Below, in pieces: positions 9,471 through 18,440 of a DNA stretch of 64,000 nucleotides. Every line of letters starts with the position of its first letter. Positions within the stretch are counted from its first letter, which is position 1. Source of the stretch: Verrucomicrobia bacterium LW23 (GTDB lineage: Bacteria > Verrucomicrobiota > Verrucomicrobiia > Methylacidiphilales > UBA1321); NCBI GenBank assembly GCA_003054695.1, contig QAZA01000050.1, positions 434,001-498,000 of the forward strand, read 5' to 3'. The notes under the pieces are model-generated. The model searched no databases. It was not told the DNA's origin and saw only the letters and a program-made list of their open reading frames with translations. The position numbers and the translations under genes were made by a program.

Positions 9471-10496
9471 ATGCCCGCCAAAATCTATACTGATAAAGAT
9501 GCCGATCTGAGCATTCTCACCGACAAAACCATGGCCGTGATCGGCTTCGGTTCCCAGGGCCACGCCCACGCGCTGAACCTTAAGGACAGCGGCGTCAACG
9601 TCATTATCGGCCTGTACAAGGGCAGCAAGTCCGCCGCGGTAGCCAAGGAGCGCGGGTTTGAGGTGTACGAGACGGGCGAAGCAGTCAAAAAGGCAGACGT
9701 GGTTTTCCTGGCCGTGCCGGACGTGGCCGCCGCCGCGGTGTATGAGAAGGACGTGGCCCCCAACCTCAGCAAGGGCAAAACGCTTCTCTTCTCCCACGGC
9801 TTTGCCATCCATTTCAAGACGATCGTCCCGCCGAAGGACGTGAACGTCATCATGGTGGCCCCCAAGGGCCCCGGCCACACTGTGCGCAGCCAGTTTGTGG
9901 AGGGCAAGGGCGTGCCCGCGCTCATCGCCATTCACCAGAACCCCACCAAGACGGCGAAGAAGATTGCCCTGGCCTGGGCCAAGGGCGTCGGCGGCACGCG
10001 CGCCGGCGTGTTTGAGACCGACTTTAAGGAGGAGACCGAGACCGACCTTTTTGGCGAGCAGGTTGTGCTGTGCGGCGGTACGTCGCGCCTCATCCAGGCC
10101 GGTTTTGAGACGCTGGTGGAAGCCGGTTACCAGCCCGAGATGGCCTACTTTGAGTGCCTGCACGAGCTGAAACTGATCGTCGACATGATCAACGAGTCCG
10201 GCATCTCCGGCATGCGCTTTTCCATCTCCGACACCGCCAAGTGGGGCGACGTTACGGTGGGCCCGCGCATCATTACCGACAAGGTGAAGGCCGAGATGGG
10301 CAAGGTGCTGAAGGAGATCCAGAGCGGCAAGTTTGCCAAGGTGTGGATTGCCGAGAACAAGGCCGGCAAGCCCGTGTACAACAAGCTGCTGGAAGAAGGC
10401 GCCGAGCACCCGATCGAGAAGGTGGGCGCACGCCTCCGCGGCCTGATGCCGTGGCTGCGCAAGCACAACATCAAAGGCGCGCAGGCCGCTTACTAG
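9471..10496 (+). CDS. ilvC: Ketol-acid reductoisomerase (class I)
   Basis: Converts acetolactate (or acetohydroxybutyrate) to the dihydroxy acid in valine, leucine and isoleucine synthesis, with Mg2+ and NAD(P)H, in the cytosol. The 341-residue length is that of the short class I enzyme. The Rossmann motif [17 protein letters not shown] is at about residues 25-41; the cofactor loop LYKGSKS carries Lys/Ser residues compatible with NADPH. Later come [23 protein letters not shown] (metal-binding Asp/Glu), [12 protein letters not shown] and [13 protein letters not shown]. It stands alone: no ilvBN or leu genes are adjacent. A strong rho-independent terminator follows 61 bp downstream, so it is probably monocistronic. 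No strong ribosome binding site is seen. Confidence 0.97.
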   Translation: MPAKIYTDKDADLSILTDKTMAVIGFGSQGHAHALNLKDSGVNVIIGLYKGSKSAAVAKERGFEVYETGEAVKKADVVFLAVPDVAAAAVYEKDVAPNLSKGKTLLFSHGFAIHFKTIVPPKDVNVIMVAPKGPGHTVRSQFVEGKGVPALIAIHQNPTKTAKKIALAWAKGVGGTRAGVFETDFKEETETDLFGEQVVLCGGTSRLIQAGFETLVEAGYQPEMAYFECLHELKLIVDMINESGISGMRFSISDTAKWGDVTVGPRIITDKVKAEMGKVLKEIQSGKFAKVWIAENKAGKPVYNKLLEEGAEHPIEKVGARLRGLMPWLRKHNIKGAQAAY

Positions 10497-10556
10497 GCGG
10501 CTGACCAGGCGGCTGAAGCTGCTGCACGCCAGCGCTTTACGCATTTGCGAGATTCA

Positions 10557-10587
10557 AGCCGGCTCCGCTCGCGGGGCCGGCTTTTTT
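10557..10587 (+). terminator. Rho-independent terminator after ilvC
   Basis: AGCCGGCTCCGC and GCGGGGCCGGCT form a 12-pair stem (one T-G pair) with a two-base loop TC, directly followed by TTTTTT-type run (10582-10587). It lies between ilvC and the next plus-strand gene, whose start is 31 bp further. Confidence 0.92.
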
Positions 10588-10617
10588 GGTTGTAGCGGGC
10601 GGCAAACCCGCGTAGAC

Positions 10618-12744
10618 ATGGAGCCCATGTCTGAGGAGGCACCCGTCGTCGTTAAGGAAGAATCGTCGCTGTTCCAAAATATCGCGATAGCCGCCGTGCT
10701 GCTTGCGGCGTTTTTGATGTTTCTTATCCAACCCCTTGTGGCCAAGGCTATTGTGCCGTGGTTTGGGGGCGCGGCATCCACATGGTCGGTGGTGATGCTC
10801 TACTTCCAGGCGTTGTTGCTGATGGGGTATTTCACCTCGTTCGTCCTGCAGCGGATGACACCGCGTGTGCAATCCGCTACATACATTGTTATATGCGTAC
10901 TGGCGCTATTGTTCAGCTATACGCAGCCCTATCTCGATCACAGCCGCGTAACTAATGAGTCTCCCATTGTGGGCATTTTGTACACGCTGCTGCGGTACAT
11001 CACCTTCCCCGGTTTACTGCTGGCGACTGTAAGCACCATGGTGCAGGTGTGGTACTCCTCTGTCTATAAGCGGGAGCCGTACATTCTGTACAGCATCTCC
11101 AACATTGGTTCGCTCGCGGCGCTTCTGCTTTATCCGTTTCTCATTGAGCCCAATCTGACGCTTGTCGGCACGTTTGTCGGCTGGCAAATCCTGATGGTGG
11201 CGTGCGCCCTGTGCTGCATGGCGCTGGCCGTGCTGGTGCGCATGCAGGCGCCGGCGCAAGGCGCTGGCGCCGCGCAGGTTATGGCCAAGCCCTCGCCCTG
11301 GCGCTCGCGGCCGGGGCGCATCCTGCTGTGGACTCTGCTCCCGGCCTGCAGCACGGCGCTGCTTATCGCCGTAACGCAGTACCTGTGCCACGATATAGCG
11401 CCGATTCCGTTGCTGTGGATTGTGCCGCTGGCTATCTATCTTATCACCTACATACTCGCGTTTGGTCCGGCACGGCGCGTTAAGGATCTGGTGTGGGTGT
11501 GGGTCTCCCTTGTTGCAATTGCCCTGTTCTTTTATGTGGCAACGCCCCGTGTTGGTAAACAGGACTGGCTATCCGGAACCACGGCTTTCCTCTCTTCTGG
11601 CCTTATTCTCCTTTTTGCTCTCTGTCAGTTCTGTCACTCCTACCTGGTGGCTTTGCGTCCCGGGGCAGATCGCCTTACCACGTTTTATCTGTGTCTTGCA
11701 GTGGGAGGCTTTATTGGAAGCTTTCTCGTTAATCTTATCTTTCCCTTCGTTTTTCTGGATAACAGCGATCTGTGGCTATGCATTATGGCATGTTCTTTTG
11801 TCCTGGCATGGCGAACGATACGCACGGCCGCCTTCTGGGGCATTAACGGAACCTCGGACCGCGTACGCTATTGCTGTTTATTGGTTGCCATCGGCCTCTC
11901 CGTCTTTTACTGCGGCCGCGCTATGTATGCACTGGAGTATGAACGCACCGGCAAAGAACGCAACTTCTACGGCATCCTCAAACTTATCAAGGAGCCCCGG
12001 ATACTGAAGGAGGGCGCAGCCCCTGAGAATATCGTCAAGATGGCCCACGGCGTAACCGTGCACGGCAGGCAGTTTGCGGCGCCGGAGAAGATGGATCTGC
12101 CCACTGCATATTATGGATACGACTCCGGCATCGGCAAGCTGCTTATGCAGTTAATGAAGAACAGAACGGAGCTGCTCTCGATTGGCGTTATAGGACTAGG
12201 CGCAGGCACGCTATCCACATACGGACGCGCCGGCGACAGCTATACGTATTACGAGATCAACCCCGCCGTGGTAAAGATGGCCAAAGCGGAGTTTACCTTC
12301 ATGTCCCGCTCCAAAGCCACGCAGGAGATCATCCTTGGCGATGCGCGCCTCTCCCTGGCCGACGGCCCGCCGAAGCAGTTTGACGTGCTCGTCGTCGATG
12401 CGTTCAGCAGCGATGCCGTGCCCGCGCATCTGCTTACGCGCGAGGTATTTGCGATTTACCTGAAGCACGTCAAACCCGACGGCTTCCTCGCCTTCCACAT
12501 CAGCAACCGTTATCTCGATCTCTCCCAGGTGGTTACCGGCGCCGCGGAGGAGCACGGGCTTACCGGCTATTACGTCTACAACGAGGGCGATGCCTCCACG
12601 CTCAACGACGCGTGCCAGTGGATGATCCTCTCGCGCAAGGACTTCCCCAAACCGGAGAATACCACCGTCAAGCCTGTCTCGGAGATCGACAAGGTGCTGT
12701 GGACTGACGATTACAGCAATCTCTTCCGCATCATCCGCTGGTAA
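10618..12744 (+). CDS. Integral membrane protein fused to a spermidine-synthase-like methyltransferase-fold domain
   Basis: A 708-residue protein with two parts. Residues about 20-450 are strongly hydrophobic with around a dozen membrane helices (first: IAIAAVLLAAFLMFLIQPLV). The C-terminal 200 residues are a spermidine-synthase-like Rossmann domain: SIGVIGLGAGTLSTYG is the nucleotide-binding loop, YEINPAVV the acidic ribose contact, and VLVVDAFSSDAVPAHLLT the DxxxxD-type loop of SpeE. Such membrane-fused SpeE-like proteins are widespread but of unknown substrate; polyamine synthesis is not proven. Start is the first ATG at 10618 (10627 also possible). It follows the ilvC terminator and is probably its own unit. 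Confidence 0.88.
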   Translation: MEPMSEEAPVVVKEESSLFQNIAIAAVLLAAFLMFLIQPLVAKAIVPWFGGAASTWSVVMLYFQALLLMGYFTSFVLQRMTPRVQSATYIVICVLALLFSYTQPYLDHSRVTNESPIVGILYTLLRYITFPGLLLATVSTMVQVWYSSVYKREPYILYSISNIGSLAALLLYPFLIEPNLTLVGTFVGWQILMVACALCCMALAVLVRMQAPAQGAGAAQVMAKPSPWRSRPGRILLWTLLPACSTALLIAVTQYLCHDIAPIPLLWIVPLAIYLITYILAFGPARRVKDLVWVWVSLVAIALFFYVATPRVGKQDWLSGTTAFLSSGLILLFALCQFCHSYLVALRPGADRLTTFYLCLAVGGFIGSFLVNLIFPFVFLDNSDLWLCIMACSFVLAWRTIRTAAFWGINGTSDRVRYCCLLVAIGLSVFYCGRAMYALEYERTGKERNFYGILKLIKEPRILKEGAAPENIVKMAHGVTVHGRQFAAPEKMDLPTAYYGYDSGIGKLLMQLMKNRTELLSIGVIGLGAGTLSTYGRAGDSYTYYEINPAVVKMAKAEFTFMSRSKATQEIILGDARLSLADGPPKQFDVLVVDAFSSDAVPAHLLTREVFAIYLKHVKPDGFLAFHISNRYLDLSQVVTGAAEEHGLTGYYVYNEGDASTLNDACQWMILSRKDFPKPENTTVKPVSEIDKVLWTDDYSNLFRIIRW

Positions 12745-12857
12745 CCGGCCCCTGGCCCCACGCTACCCGCAAACGGCGCTTCAATGCAATATCCGCAAAA
12801 TCCGCGCTGGCGCATTGCGTCGGATCGGCGTAGTCTCACGTGTCTTCTGCAAGAGCC

Positions 12858-13934
12858 ATGATCCCCACAACACAACAGGATATTGCCGACCAGCTCAAGC
12901 TGTCACGCACTACAGTATCACGTTGTTTCACCAACCACCCCGGCATCAATCCGGAGACACGCGCCAAAGTCTTTGCTCTGGCCTCCCGCCTGGGCTACCA
13001 CTACATGGAGCAGCGCACCGGCCAGCCCTCCTCCAGCGGCGGCAAAAACGTGCTGGCCGTGCTCATCTGCACCGACGCCGAGGAGTACTACCGGCCCGAC
13101 TACGAGAGCCCCGGCTTCGAGATCCTGCCCGGCATCTCCGAGTACGCCCTGCTCCGCAAAATGCAGCTGGATGTGCAGCTGGTGCCCCCGCGCGAGACGA
13201 GCACCCGCAGCGCCGTGTATAAAAAGGTGATGCGCTCCGCCCGCACGTGGGCGGGCGTCCTGCTCGTCTACCCCTTTCCGCAAAGCATTATTGAGGAAAT
13301 ACTTGCGAAGTATCGATGCGTCTCCCTGGTGGAGCAGTACGGCGTCAGCTCACTCGATGTCGTCGACGTCGACCACTACAAAGGCATCTCGCAGCTGGTC
13401 GATCGCCTCGTCATGCTGGGCCACAAGCGCATCGGCTTCTTCTCCCGCCACTACCAGGTGGAGGCGTGCTGGGCGTTCCGGCGCTTCAGCGCCTATGTGG
13501 AAAAGATGGCGCGCCAGGGTTTTGCCCTCGGCGATCTCGAGATCGTCAACGTCCAGAACTTCAGCATCCCCCAACTGGAGGAGAGCCACGACTACGCCGC
13601 GCAGAAGACCCGCGAAGGCATCACCGCCTGGGTATGCGCCGCCGACCACCAGGCCTACGACTTGATCGCCGCCCTGGAGAAACGCGGCCTGAGCGTGCCG
13701 CGCGACGTGAGCGTTACCGGCTTTGACGGCGTGCTGCGCCCCAAAGGCGGCCCCGACCTCACCACCGCGATGATCCCCTACCGCCAGATCGGCTGGATGG
13801 GCGCGCGCCGCCTCTCCGACCTGCTGGGCAAAACCTTCGGCCCCACCCAGCACATTTTGCTGGATTGCAATATTGCCGAAGGCGCGACGATCGGCCCCGT
13901 GCGCACCGCTCCTTCAGGAAGCCAGCTTCCCTAA
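12858..13934 (+). CDS. LacI-family transcriptional regulator
   Basis: A 358-residue DNA-binding repressor of the LacI/GalR type. The N-terminus MIPTTQQDIADQLKLSRTTV is the helix-turn-helix (recognition helix RTTVSRCF), followed by the hinge and a periplasmic-binding-protein-like sensor domain (VLAVLICTD, GHKRIGFFSRHYQ, AWVCAADHQAYDLIAALEKR, DVSVTGFDGV). I chose the ATG at 12858, because the helix-turn-helix normally begins within a few residues; a GTG at 12840 would add six residues. It overlaps tail-to-tail by 4 bp with the site-2 protease gene. No sugar-metabolism gene adjoins it, so its targets are unknown. Its helix differs from that of the regulator at 58297-59367. Confidence 0.92.
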   Translation: MIPTTQQDIADQLKLSRTTVSRCFTNHPGINPETRAKVFALASRLGYHYMEQRTGQPSSSGGKNVLAVLICTDAEEYYRPDYESPGFEILPGISEYALLRKMQLDVQLVPPRETSTRSAVYKKVMRSARTWAGVLLVYPFPQSIIEEILAKYRCVSLVEQYGVSSLDVVDVDHYKGISQLVDRLVMLGHKRIGFFSRHYQVEACWAFRRFSAYVEKMARQGFALGDLEIVNVQNFSIPQLEESHDYAAQKTREGITAWVCAADHQAYDLIAALEKRGLSVPRDVSVTGFDGVLRPKGGPDLTTAMIPYRQIGWMGARRLSDLLGKTFGPTQHILLDCNIAEGATIGPVRTAPSGSQLP

Positions 13935-14632
13935 CCTAGCCCCGTCACCAGTCGAAAGGCGCTCAGAATCACAGGGCTGATGACGTACGGCGATATCTGC
14001 CACGCGACGAGGATGCCGATGATCTGCACCATGGGGCTGTACACCACGCTAAAGTAGGATATCACCTCGCGCTCCGAGAGGAAGAAGAGCGGAAGCGCGC
14101 TGCCATCCAGCGGTGGCAACGGCAGCAGATTGAACAGGCAGATCACCAGGTTAAAGATAAAGAACATCGAAAGAAGCGTGGCCGCCAGGTGCGCCGGCCC
14201 GTGCTCCGGCGCCGTAATAATCGAGACAAGCCGCGTGCTGGCCTTCAGCTCAAACACGCCCATCGCCAGCCCCACGTGCAGCGCAATGCCCGCTATCGTG
14301 GCAATCACCAGATTGGCCAGCGGGCCCGCCATGGAGACCATGGCGGAAAAGCGCGGATTGCGAATCATGTACTGCGGATCGACCGGCACGCTCGCCCAGG
14401 CAATCGGCCAGTTCAGCACCAAAATGGAGATGATGGGCGCCACAATCATGCCGATCGGCTCGCGGCGAATATGCGGAATCGGGTCGAGCGAAGCCTGCCC
14501 CTCGTGGTAGGCCGTCGGGTCCCCCAGCCGGTACGCCACCCATCCGTGGGCGGACTCGTGCAGGGTAAGCGAGATAATCACCACCAGCATCCAGGCGCCC
14601 AGTATAAAGAAATCGAAAGTCACGCCGCTCAC
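13931..14632 (-). CDS. Site-2 protease family (M50) membrane metalloprotease
   Basis: About 233 residues with several membrane helices. The zinc motif HESAH sits in the first helix (about residues 25-29 with this start), and the second M50 motif reads LLPLPPLDGSAL, providing the third Asp ligand. Members of this compact SpoIVFB/Rv-like group cleave substrates within the membrane; the substrate here is unknown. The frame is open far upstream to 14959, but that stretch runs through the neighbouring PAP2 gene in another frame and is not protein-like; a GTG at 14632 is the likeliest start (GTG 14623 is an alternative). Overlaps the LacI gene stop convergently by 4 bp. Confidence 0.85.
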   Translation of the reverse strand: MSGVTFDFFILGAWMLVVIISLTLHESAHGWVAYRLGDPTAYHEGQASLDPIPHIRREPIGMIVAPIISILVLNWPIAWASVPVDPQYMIRNPRFSAMVSMAGPLANLVIATIAGIALHVGLAMGVFELKASTRLVSIITAPEHGPAHLAATLLSMFFIFNLVICLFNLLPLPPLDGSALPLFFLSEREVISYFSVVYSPMVQIIGILVAWQISPYVISPVILSAFRLVTGLG

Positions 14633-14727
14633 AATAGGCGTAAACGCGGCGATTGCACGCGTTTTTGCGGCGCAAAGTGGCCGATTTACTTCCCCCACAG
14701 CACATTGCAGCGGCGGGGCTGCGCGGC

Positions 14728-15381
14728 TCAGCTCTTTGCGGCGGACCCAGCGCCCCACGTGTACAACCGCGGCCGCGCCTTGTAGAGTGTCGGCGCCGCG
14801 CTCGGTCCCCAGAAGTCCCACGCCCACTGTAACCCGCGTAAAATCAACAACGTATACACGGTGGCCACCAGCCAGGAGCCCAGCACGTCGCTGGGAAAAT
14901 GGTCCGCTGTATAAATGCGCGAGTAGCCGATAAGCACCGCCCACGGCCACAGCCACCACACCGCGCCCAGCCCATACACCGCCGTGGCCGTCAGCGCCAG
15001 CGACCAGTTATTGCACGCGTGGCCGGAGGTAAACGAGCGCCCGCGCTCCACCGGCACCGCTTTTGTTTCCGAGATTCCCTCCCGCGAGACACGGCGCAGC
15101 CCGTCCACGCTCTCGTGCGGGCGCGGGCGGTTAACGTTGCGCTTAAACGCCCAGTTCGTGCCCGCATCGCCCAGCACCAGCATAAACGCCATGGTAATGA
15201 TGAGCAGGCGGCCATCCCACTTGCCCAACCACAGCACACCCAGGACCAGCAGCACCAGCACCGGCCACATCGTGTCGACATCCGACACGTAAAACATCAG
15301 GGCGTCGAACACCGGGTTGGCCCAGGTTGTATTAATGAGTCGGATAGTCGCGAGGTCCAGTTGCCAAAGCCAGTCGATCAT
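14728..15381 (-). CDS. PAP2-family membrane phosphatase
   Basis: A phosphatidic-acid-phosphatase-type enzyme of about 217 residues with six predicted membrane segments. All three signature motifs are present: KRNVNRPRP (motif 1), SFTSGHACN (motif 2, catalytic His), and SRIYTADHFPSDV (motif 3, nucleophile His). Substrates in this family include phosphatidic acid, undecaprenyl pyrophosphate and lipid A. The ATG at 15381 (MIDWLWQLD) is preferred; upstream in-frame TTG 15408 and ATG 15402 are possible. It is in the same direction as, and about 95 bp upstream of, the site-2 protease gene, so the two could be co-transcribed. Confidence 0.9.
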   Translation of the reverse strand: MIDWLWQLDLATIRLINTTWANPVFDALMFYVSDVDTMWPVLVLLVLGVLWLGKWDGRLLIITMAFMLVLGDAGTNWAFKRNVNRPRPHESVDGLRRVSREGISETKAVPVERGRSFTSGHACNNWSLALTATAVYGLGAVWWLWPWAVLIGYSRIYTADHFPSDVLGSWLVATVYTLLILRGLQWAWDFWGPSAAPTLYKARPRLYTWGAGSAAKS

Positions 15382-15540
15382 GGGAAGCGCAGAACCTAGC
15401 ATCCGCAAGAATTATTGCCACAAAAACATAGTCGCGCGCGTTCAAAGAAAGAAATGCCGTCGACCAGGCAACTATTACCCAAGAGGTTTAACTCATTGCC
15501 TATCAAGGCGTTAGCGATAAGCACCGCCTTCGCTCTGGCT

Positions 15541-16476
15541 CTACAGAAACAGCGGCACCATTTCCTTCCATCGCGCAAAGCGATGGGCGCGGCCGGACCA
15601 GATATGCAACTCGTGCTTCACGCCCAGTTTGCCAAGCACCTTGCTCATATCCCGGTTATTCTCCAGAAACGGGTCGCTCTCGCCAATTACCAGCGTAACC
15701 TCCACGCGCTGAAGCTTTTGGATCAGCGCGGCATCTTCCATCCTCGGCAAATAATGCAGGGGCGTGTGGTAGTAAATCGTCTGGTCGTAATAGCCGTCAA
15801 ACAGATCGTAAAAGTCCGGCTGCATGGACGCCGTCAGATCGTATCGGCCACTCAGGCACACGGCGCGGTGAAACAGCGCCGGGTGACGCATGGCCACATT
15901 TAGCGCATGCCAGGCGCCCAGGCTGGCGCCATGGGCCACCAGCACCGGGTTGGGGTTGACGCGCTGTGTGAACGGAAGTACCTCCTGCACAACATATTGC
16001 TCATAGCGCACGTGATTGCGAATACGCTCCGGCGGGGCAATATTGTTGTTGTACACGCTCTCCGCATCAATCCCGTCCACGCAAAAAAGCTGAATCCAGC
16101 CCTCCTCAATACGTGGGCGCAACGCCTCCACCAGCCCGCCGTCCTCATACTCAAAAAAGCGGCCGCGCCGGGTGGGGAAGACCAGCACGCGCACGCCGCC
16201 GTGGCCAAAGACAAGCAGCTCCATGCGGCGGTCCAGCGCCTTGCTGTGCCACGTAACATACTCGCGGCAAAGATGTTGCGGGCTGAGAACCGGCGCCACC
16301 TCGCGCGCGCAGTGCTGCTGAAATGCGCCCGTACCGCCCGCATGGCGCGCCGGGACAATCTCCAGAGGCGAAAGCACAGCCGACTCCTCGGCCGCCCGCG
16401 TTTGCCGAGCGCCGTTCATCCGCAGCAGGAGAGCGTCATGCATCCCCGCGGTGCGAGTGGCCAAGCAGGAGTTCAT
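15541..16476 (-). CDS. Alpha/beta-hydrolase, putative esterase family
   Basis: A serine hydrolase of up to 311 residues. From about residue 70 on it matches the putative-esterase group: LCREYVTWHSKALDRRMELL, GVRVLVFPTRRGRFFEYED, then the nucleophile elbow AHGASLG (Ser near residue 185), Asp in IGESDPF and His in GRAHRFARW form a plausible catalytic triad. Substrate unknown; related proteins act on short acyl or carbohydrate esters. The first 65 residues are not typical of the family, and a shorter start inside may be real, but none is clearly better. No signal peptide, so cytosolic. Stands alone between opposite-strand features. Confidence 0.82.
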   Translation of the reverse strand: MNSCLATRTAGMHDALLLRMNGARQTRAAEESAVLSPLEIVPARHAGGTGAFQQHCAREVAPVLSPQHLCREYVTWHSKALDRRMELLVFGHGGVRVLVFPTRRGRFFEYEDGGLVEALRPRIEEGWIQLFCVDGIDAESVYNNNIAPPERIRNHVRYEQYVVQEVLPFTQRVNPNPVLVAHGASLGAWHALNVAMRHPALFHRAVCLSGRYDLTASMQPDFYDLFDGYYDQTIYYHTPLHYLPRMEDAALIQKLQRVEVTLVIGESDPFLENNRDMSKVLGKLGVKHELHIWSGRAHRFARWKEMVPLFL

Positions 16477-16845
16477 TAGCCCAAGCTATACAGTTGCAAC
16501 CCGTTGGCAAGCCGCTTGCGTAAAATCCCGGTGACAAGTTGCAAACACTTGCGCCGCAACAGCACACGCTTGTGCGCAACGCAAGATAAACGCCCATGGA
16601 CCGTGCACTTTGCCTGCATGGGGAGTTCGTTTTCCCCCAAAAAAGGGCTTTTGCCCGGGGGACGGAAGTCGTTGGCAAACTGGCATCCTTTATGCGGTAA
16701 ATGGGTAAGGCAGTATCGAAGATCGAGATTCTCCGGGGAAACGCAACCGCGATGTCTCCGGAGCCACGCTACCGCTCTATCTTATTGTCACTCCAACCAT
16801 CTATTGCGAAACAATCAGTAAACAAGAAAGAAAAGGAAAAGACCC
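16477..16845. promoter_or_regulatory. Divergent regulatory region with TTGC-rich repeats, hairpin and sigma-54-like promoter
   Basis: This 369-bp gap separates the esterase and the ferritin-like gene. Positions 16494-16585 contain repeated TTGC/GCAA steps (for example CTTGCG at 16515 and near 16549, GCGCAACGCAAG near 16574). A nested hairpin is seen at 16633-16662: GGGC-TTTT-GCCC inside flanking CCCCC/GGGGG. At 16681-16695 TGGCATCCTTTATGC fits the sigma-54 -24/-12 pattern (GG and GC separated by 10 bases). The hairpin lacks a T-run. Assignments are by eye only. Confidence 0.35.
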
Positions 16846-17313
16846 ATGAGCAGCACCCTGACTAAAGAGATGAAGGACATGAAGGATTGCATCGACGCAT
16901 GCAACAGCCTTCTTCGCGGCGAGCTCTCCGCCATTGAGACGTACTCCATGGCCATCCATACCTATGTGGGTGAGCCGGAAGCACTTGCACTGGAAAAAAT
17001 TCGCAGCGAGCACATCGAGAGCGCTAACCTGCTGCGACAAAACGTAAAAGCCATGGGCGGCGAGCCCGACCACAACTCCGGCGCCTGGGGCACCTTTGCC
17101 AAAACAGTGCAATCCACCGCCAACATGCTCGGCGAGCGCACCGCCATCAACGTCCTGCTACAGGGCGAGGAACATGGCCGCAACTCCTACAACGCCGCGC
17201 TGGAGAACGACGACGTGATGCCCGAATGCAAGGAGTTGATCAGCAGCATCTTGCTACCGCGTATCCTCCGCCACATCGCCGTGCTTGAGACCCTGGGGGT
17301 TCCCGCCAACTAA
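16846..17313 (+). CDS. DUF2383 ferritin-like four-helix protein
   Basis: A 155-residue, all-helical protein of the PA2169/DUF2383 group: helices around NSLLRGELSAIETYSMAI, LEKIRSEHIESANLLRQNV, and NVLLQGEEHGRNSYNAAL carry Glu and His residues spaced as in ferritin-like bundles. The family's role is not established; it is often stress- or envelope-linked. A purine-rich stretch (AAGAAAAGGAAAAG) precedes the ATG and can serve as ribosome binding site. It is monocistronic, with a possible sigma-54-like promoter 150 bp upstream, and faces the L,D-transpeptidase gene tail-to-tail. Confidence 0.8.
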   Translation: MSSTLTKEMKDMKDCIDACNSLLRGELSAIETYSMAIHTYVGEPEALALEKIRSEHIESANLLRQNVKAMGGEPDHNSGAWGTFAKTVQSTANMLGERTAINVLLQGEEHGRNSYNAALENDDVMPECKELISSILLPRILRHIAVLETLGVPAN

Positions 17314-17396
17314 GCGAGCGTATACACGTTGCGTAACTCCCACACCGGCAGCTCTTTGCTACGCTTGCCGGAGCGGGAGGTCGCGTCTCGACGGGG

Positions 17397-18341
17397 CTAG
17401 CGGATCGTAACCGGCGAGCCGGACTTGACCAGCGTGTAAAACGTCGCCGCGTCCCAGTTGGAGAGGCGAATGCAACCGTGGCTGCCTGAGCGACCGATCG
17501 TCTCCGGGTAGCCTGTACCGTGGATGCCCACGCCCGCATGGCTGAGGCCGGCCCACATAATGCCGACGGGGCTGTTAGGACCGGGCGCAAAGTTAAAAAA
17601 TGTCGCGCTGCGCTCGCCCCGCTTCAGCACGCCTTCATCGTAGCGGTACCACGGCCACGGTTGAATCCCCACAATCGTCCAGTTGCCGGCCGGCGCCGGG
17701 TGCTCGGCGGAGCCGGGCGTGATGGGAAACGCGGCGACGATGTGCTCGCCTTCCAGCACCTGCAGCATACGTATCTTTGTGTCCACCAACACTCTGCGTC
17801 CGCCGGCCGAAGCCTTGGGGTAAGCCGCGGGGAAGTGCGCGCCGTCAAACGGGCGCGAAACGTTGGGCACCTTGACGCTGTCCCCAGCCGAAAGCGTGTC
17901 GATCTTCCGCCCCGGATTCAGTTGAGCGATAAAGGCTTGCGTTGTATGGAAGCGCTCGCCGAGCAGCTCGGAAAGCGTCGCGTAGGGCAGCCGCTTCAGT
18001 TTCGCCAGATCCACCGGCTTGGAGGCCATGGCGCCTACCTGGCCAAGGTCGCTCTCCGTAATCGTATATCGTGCAAAGGCTTGCACCGATCCTATGTCGA
18101 TCTGCGCGTTGGGAGCAAGGCCGCGCGACTGTTTGTAAAACGCCAGCGCTTTCTCGGTAAACTCCCCCGACTTGCCGTCGACAACACCCGGCCCAAAGTT
18201 CTGTGAATCCAGAAATATTTGCAGCTGAAGGGCATACGATGCCGAGAATGCGTTTGAAACCGAATCCATCGTGGCGCAGCCCGTCAGCCACATCGAAACG
18301 CACACAGCAAATGCAACCCCCGTAATCACAGAGGCTTGCAT
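17397..18341 (-). CDS. L,D-transpeptidase lipoprotein (YkuD domain)
   Basis: A cell-wall enzyme of about 314 residues with the start at 18341. A signal sequence ends in the lipobox WLTGC (Cys near residue 22), so it is probably a lipoprotein. A peptidoglycan-binding-like region follows (LQIFLDSQNFGPGVVDGKSG), then a LysM-like stretch (FIAQLNPGRKIDTLSAGDSV), and the C-terminal YkuD domain with the full signature GIHGTGYPETIGRSGSHGCI, where the final Cys (about residue 290) is the nucleophile. It forms 3-3 peptide crosslinks or anchors proteins to peptidoglycan. The frame is open to 18416, but the added residues precede the signal peptide. Likely monocistronic. Confidence 0.9.
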   Translation of the reverse strand: MQASVITGVAFAVCVSMWLTGCATMDSVSNAFSASYALQLQIFLDSQNFGPGVVDGKSGEFTEKALAFYKQSRGLAPNAQIDIGSVQAFARYTITESDLGQVGAMASKPVDLAKLKRLPYATLSELLGERFHTTQAFIAQLNPGRKIDTLSAGDSVKVPNVSRPFDGAHFPAAYPKASAGGRRVLVDTKIRMLQVLEGEHIVAAFPITPGSAEHPAPAGNWTIVGIQPWPWYRYDEGVLKRGERSATFFNFAPGPNSPVGIMWAGLSHAGVGIHGTGYPETIGRSGSHGCIRLSNWDAATFYTLVKSGSPVTIR

Positions 18342-18440
18342 CTTTCTGGCGGACAGACTGTACAACTGGGTAAAATTCACGGCCCATAATTCAGCAAATG
18401 CCGAGACGCGCTGCAAGGCAATTGCGCGCCGGGATGCGGG

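Noticed and set aside
14633-14959. N-terminal extension of the site-2 protease.
   Set aside because: The extension reads through the PAP2 phosphatase gene in another frame; the conserved first membrane helix begins just after 14632.
15415-15903. A 162-codon plus-strand open frame with a hydrophobic stretch.
   Set aside because: Mostly antisense to the esterase gene; no recognisable domain or ribosome binding site.
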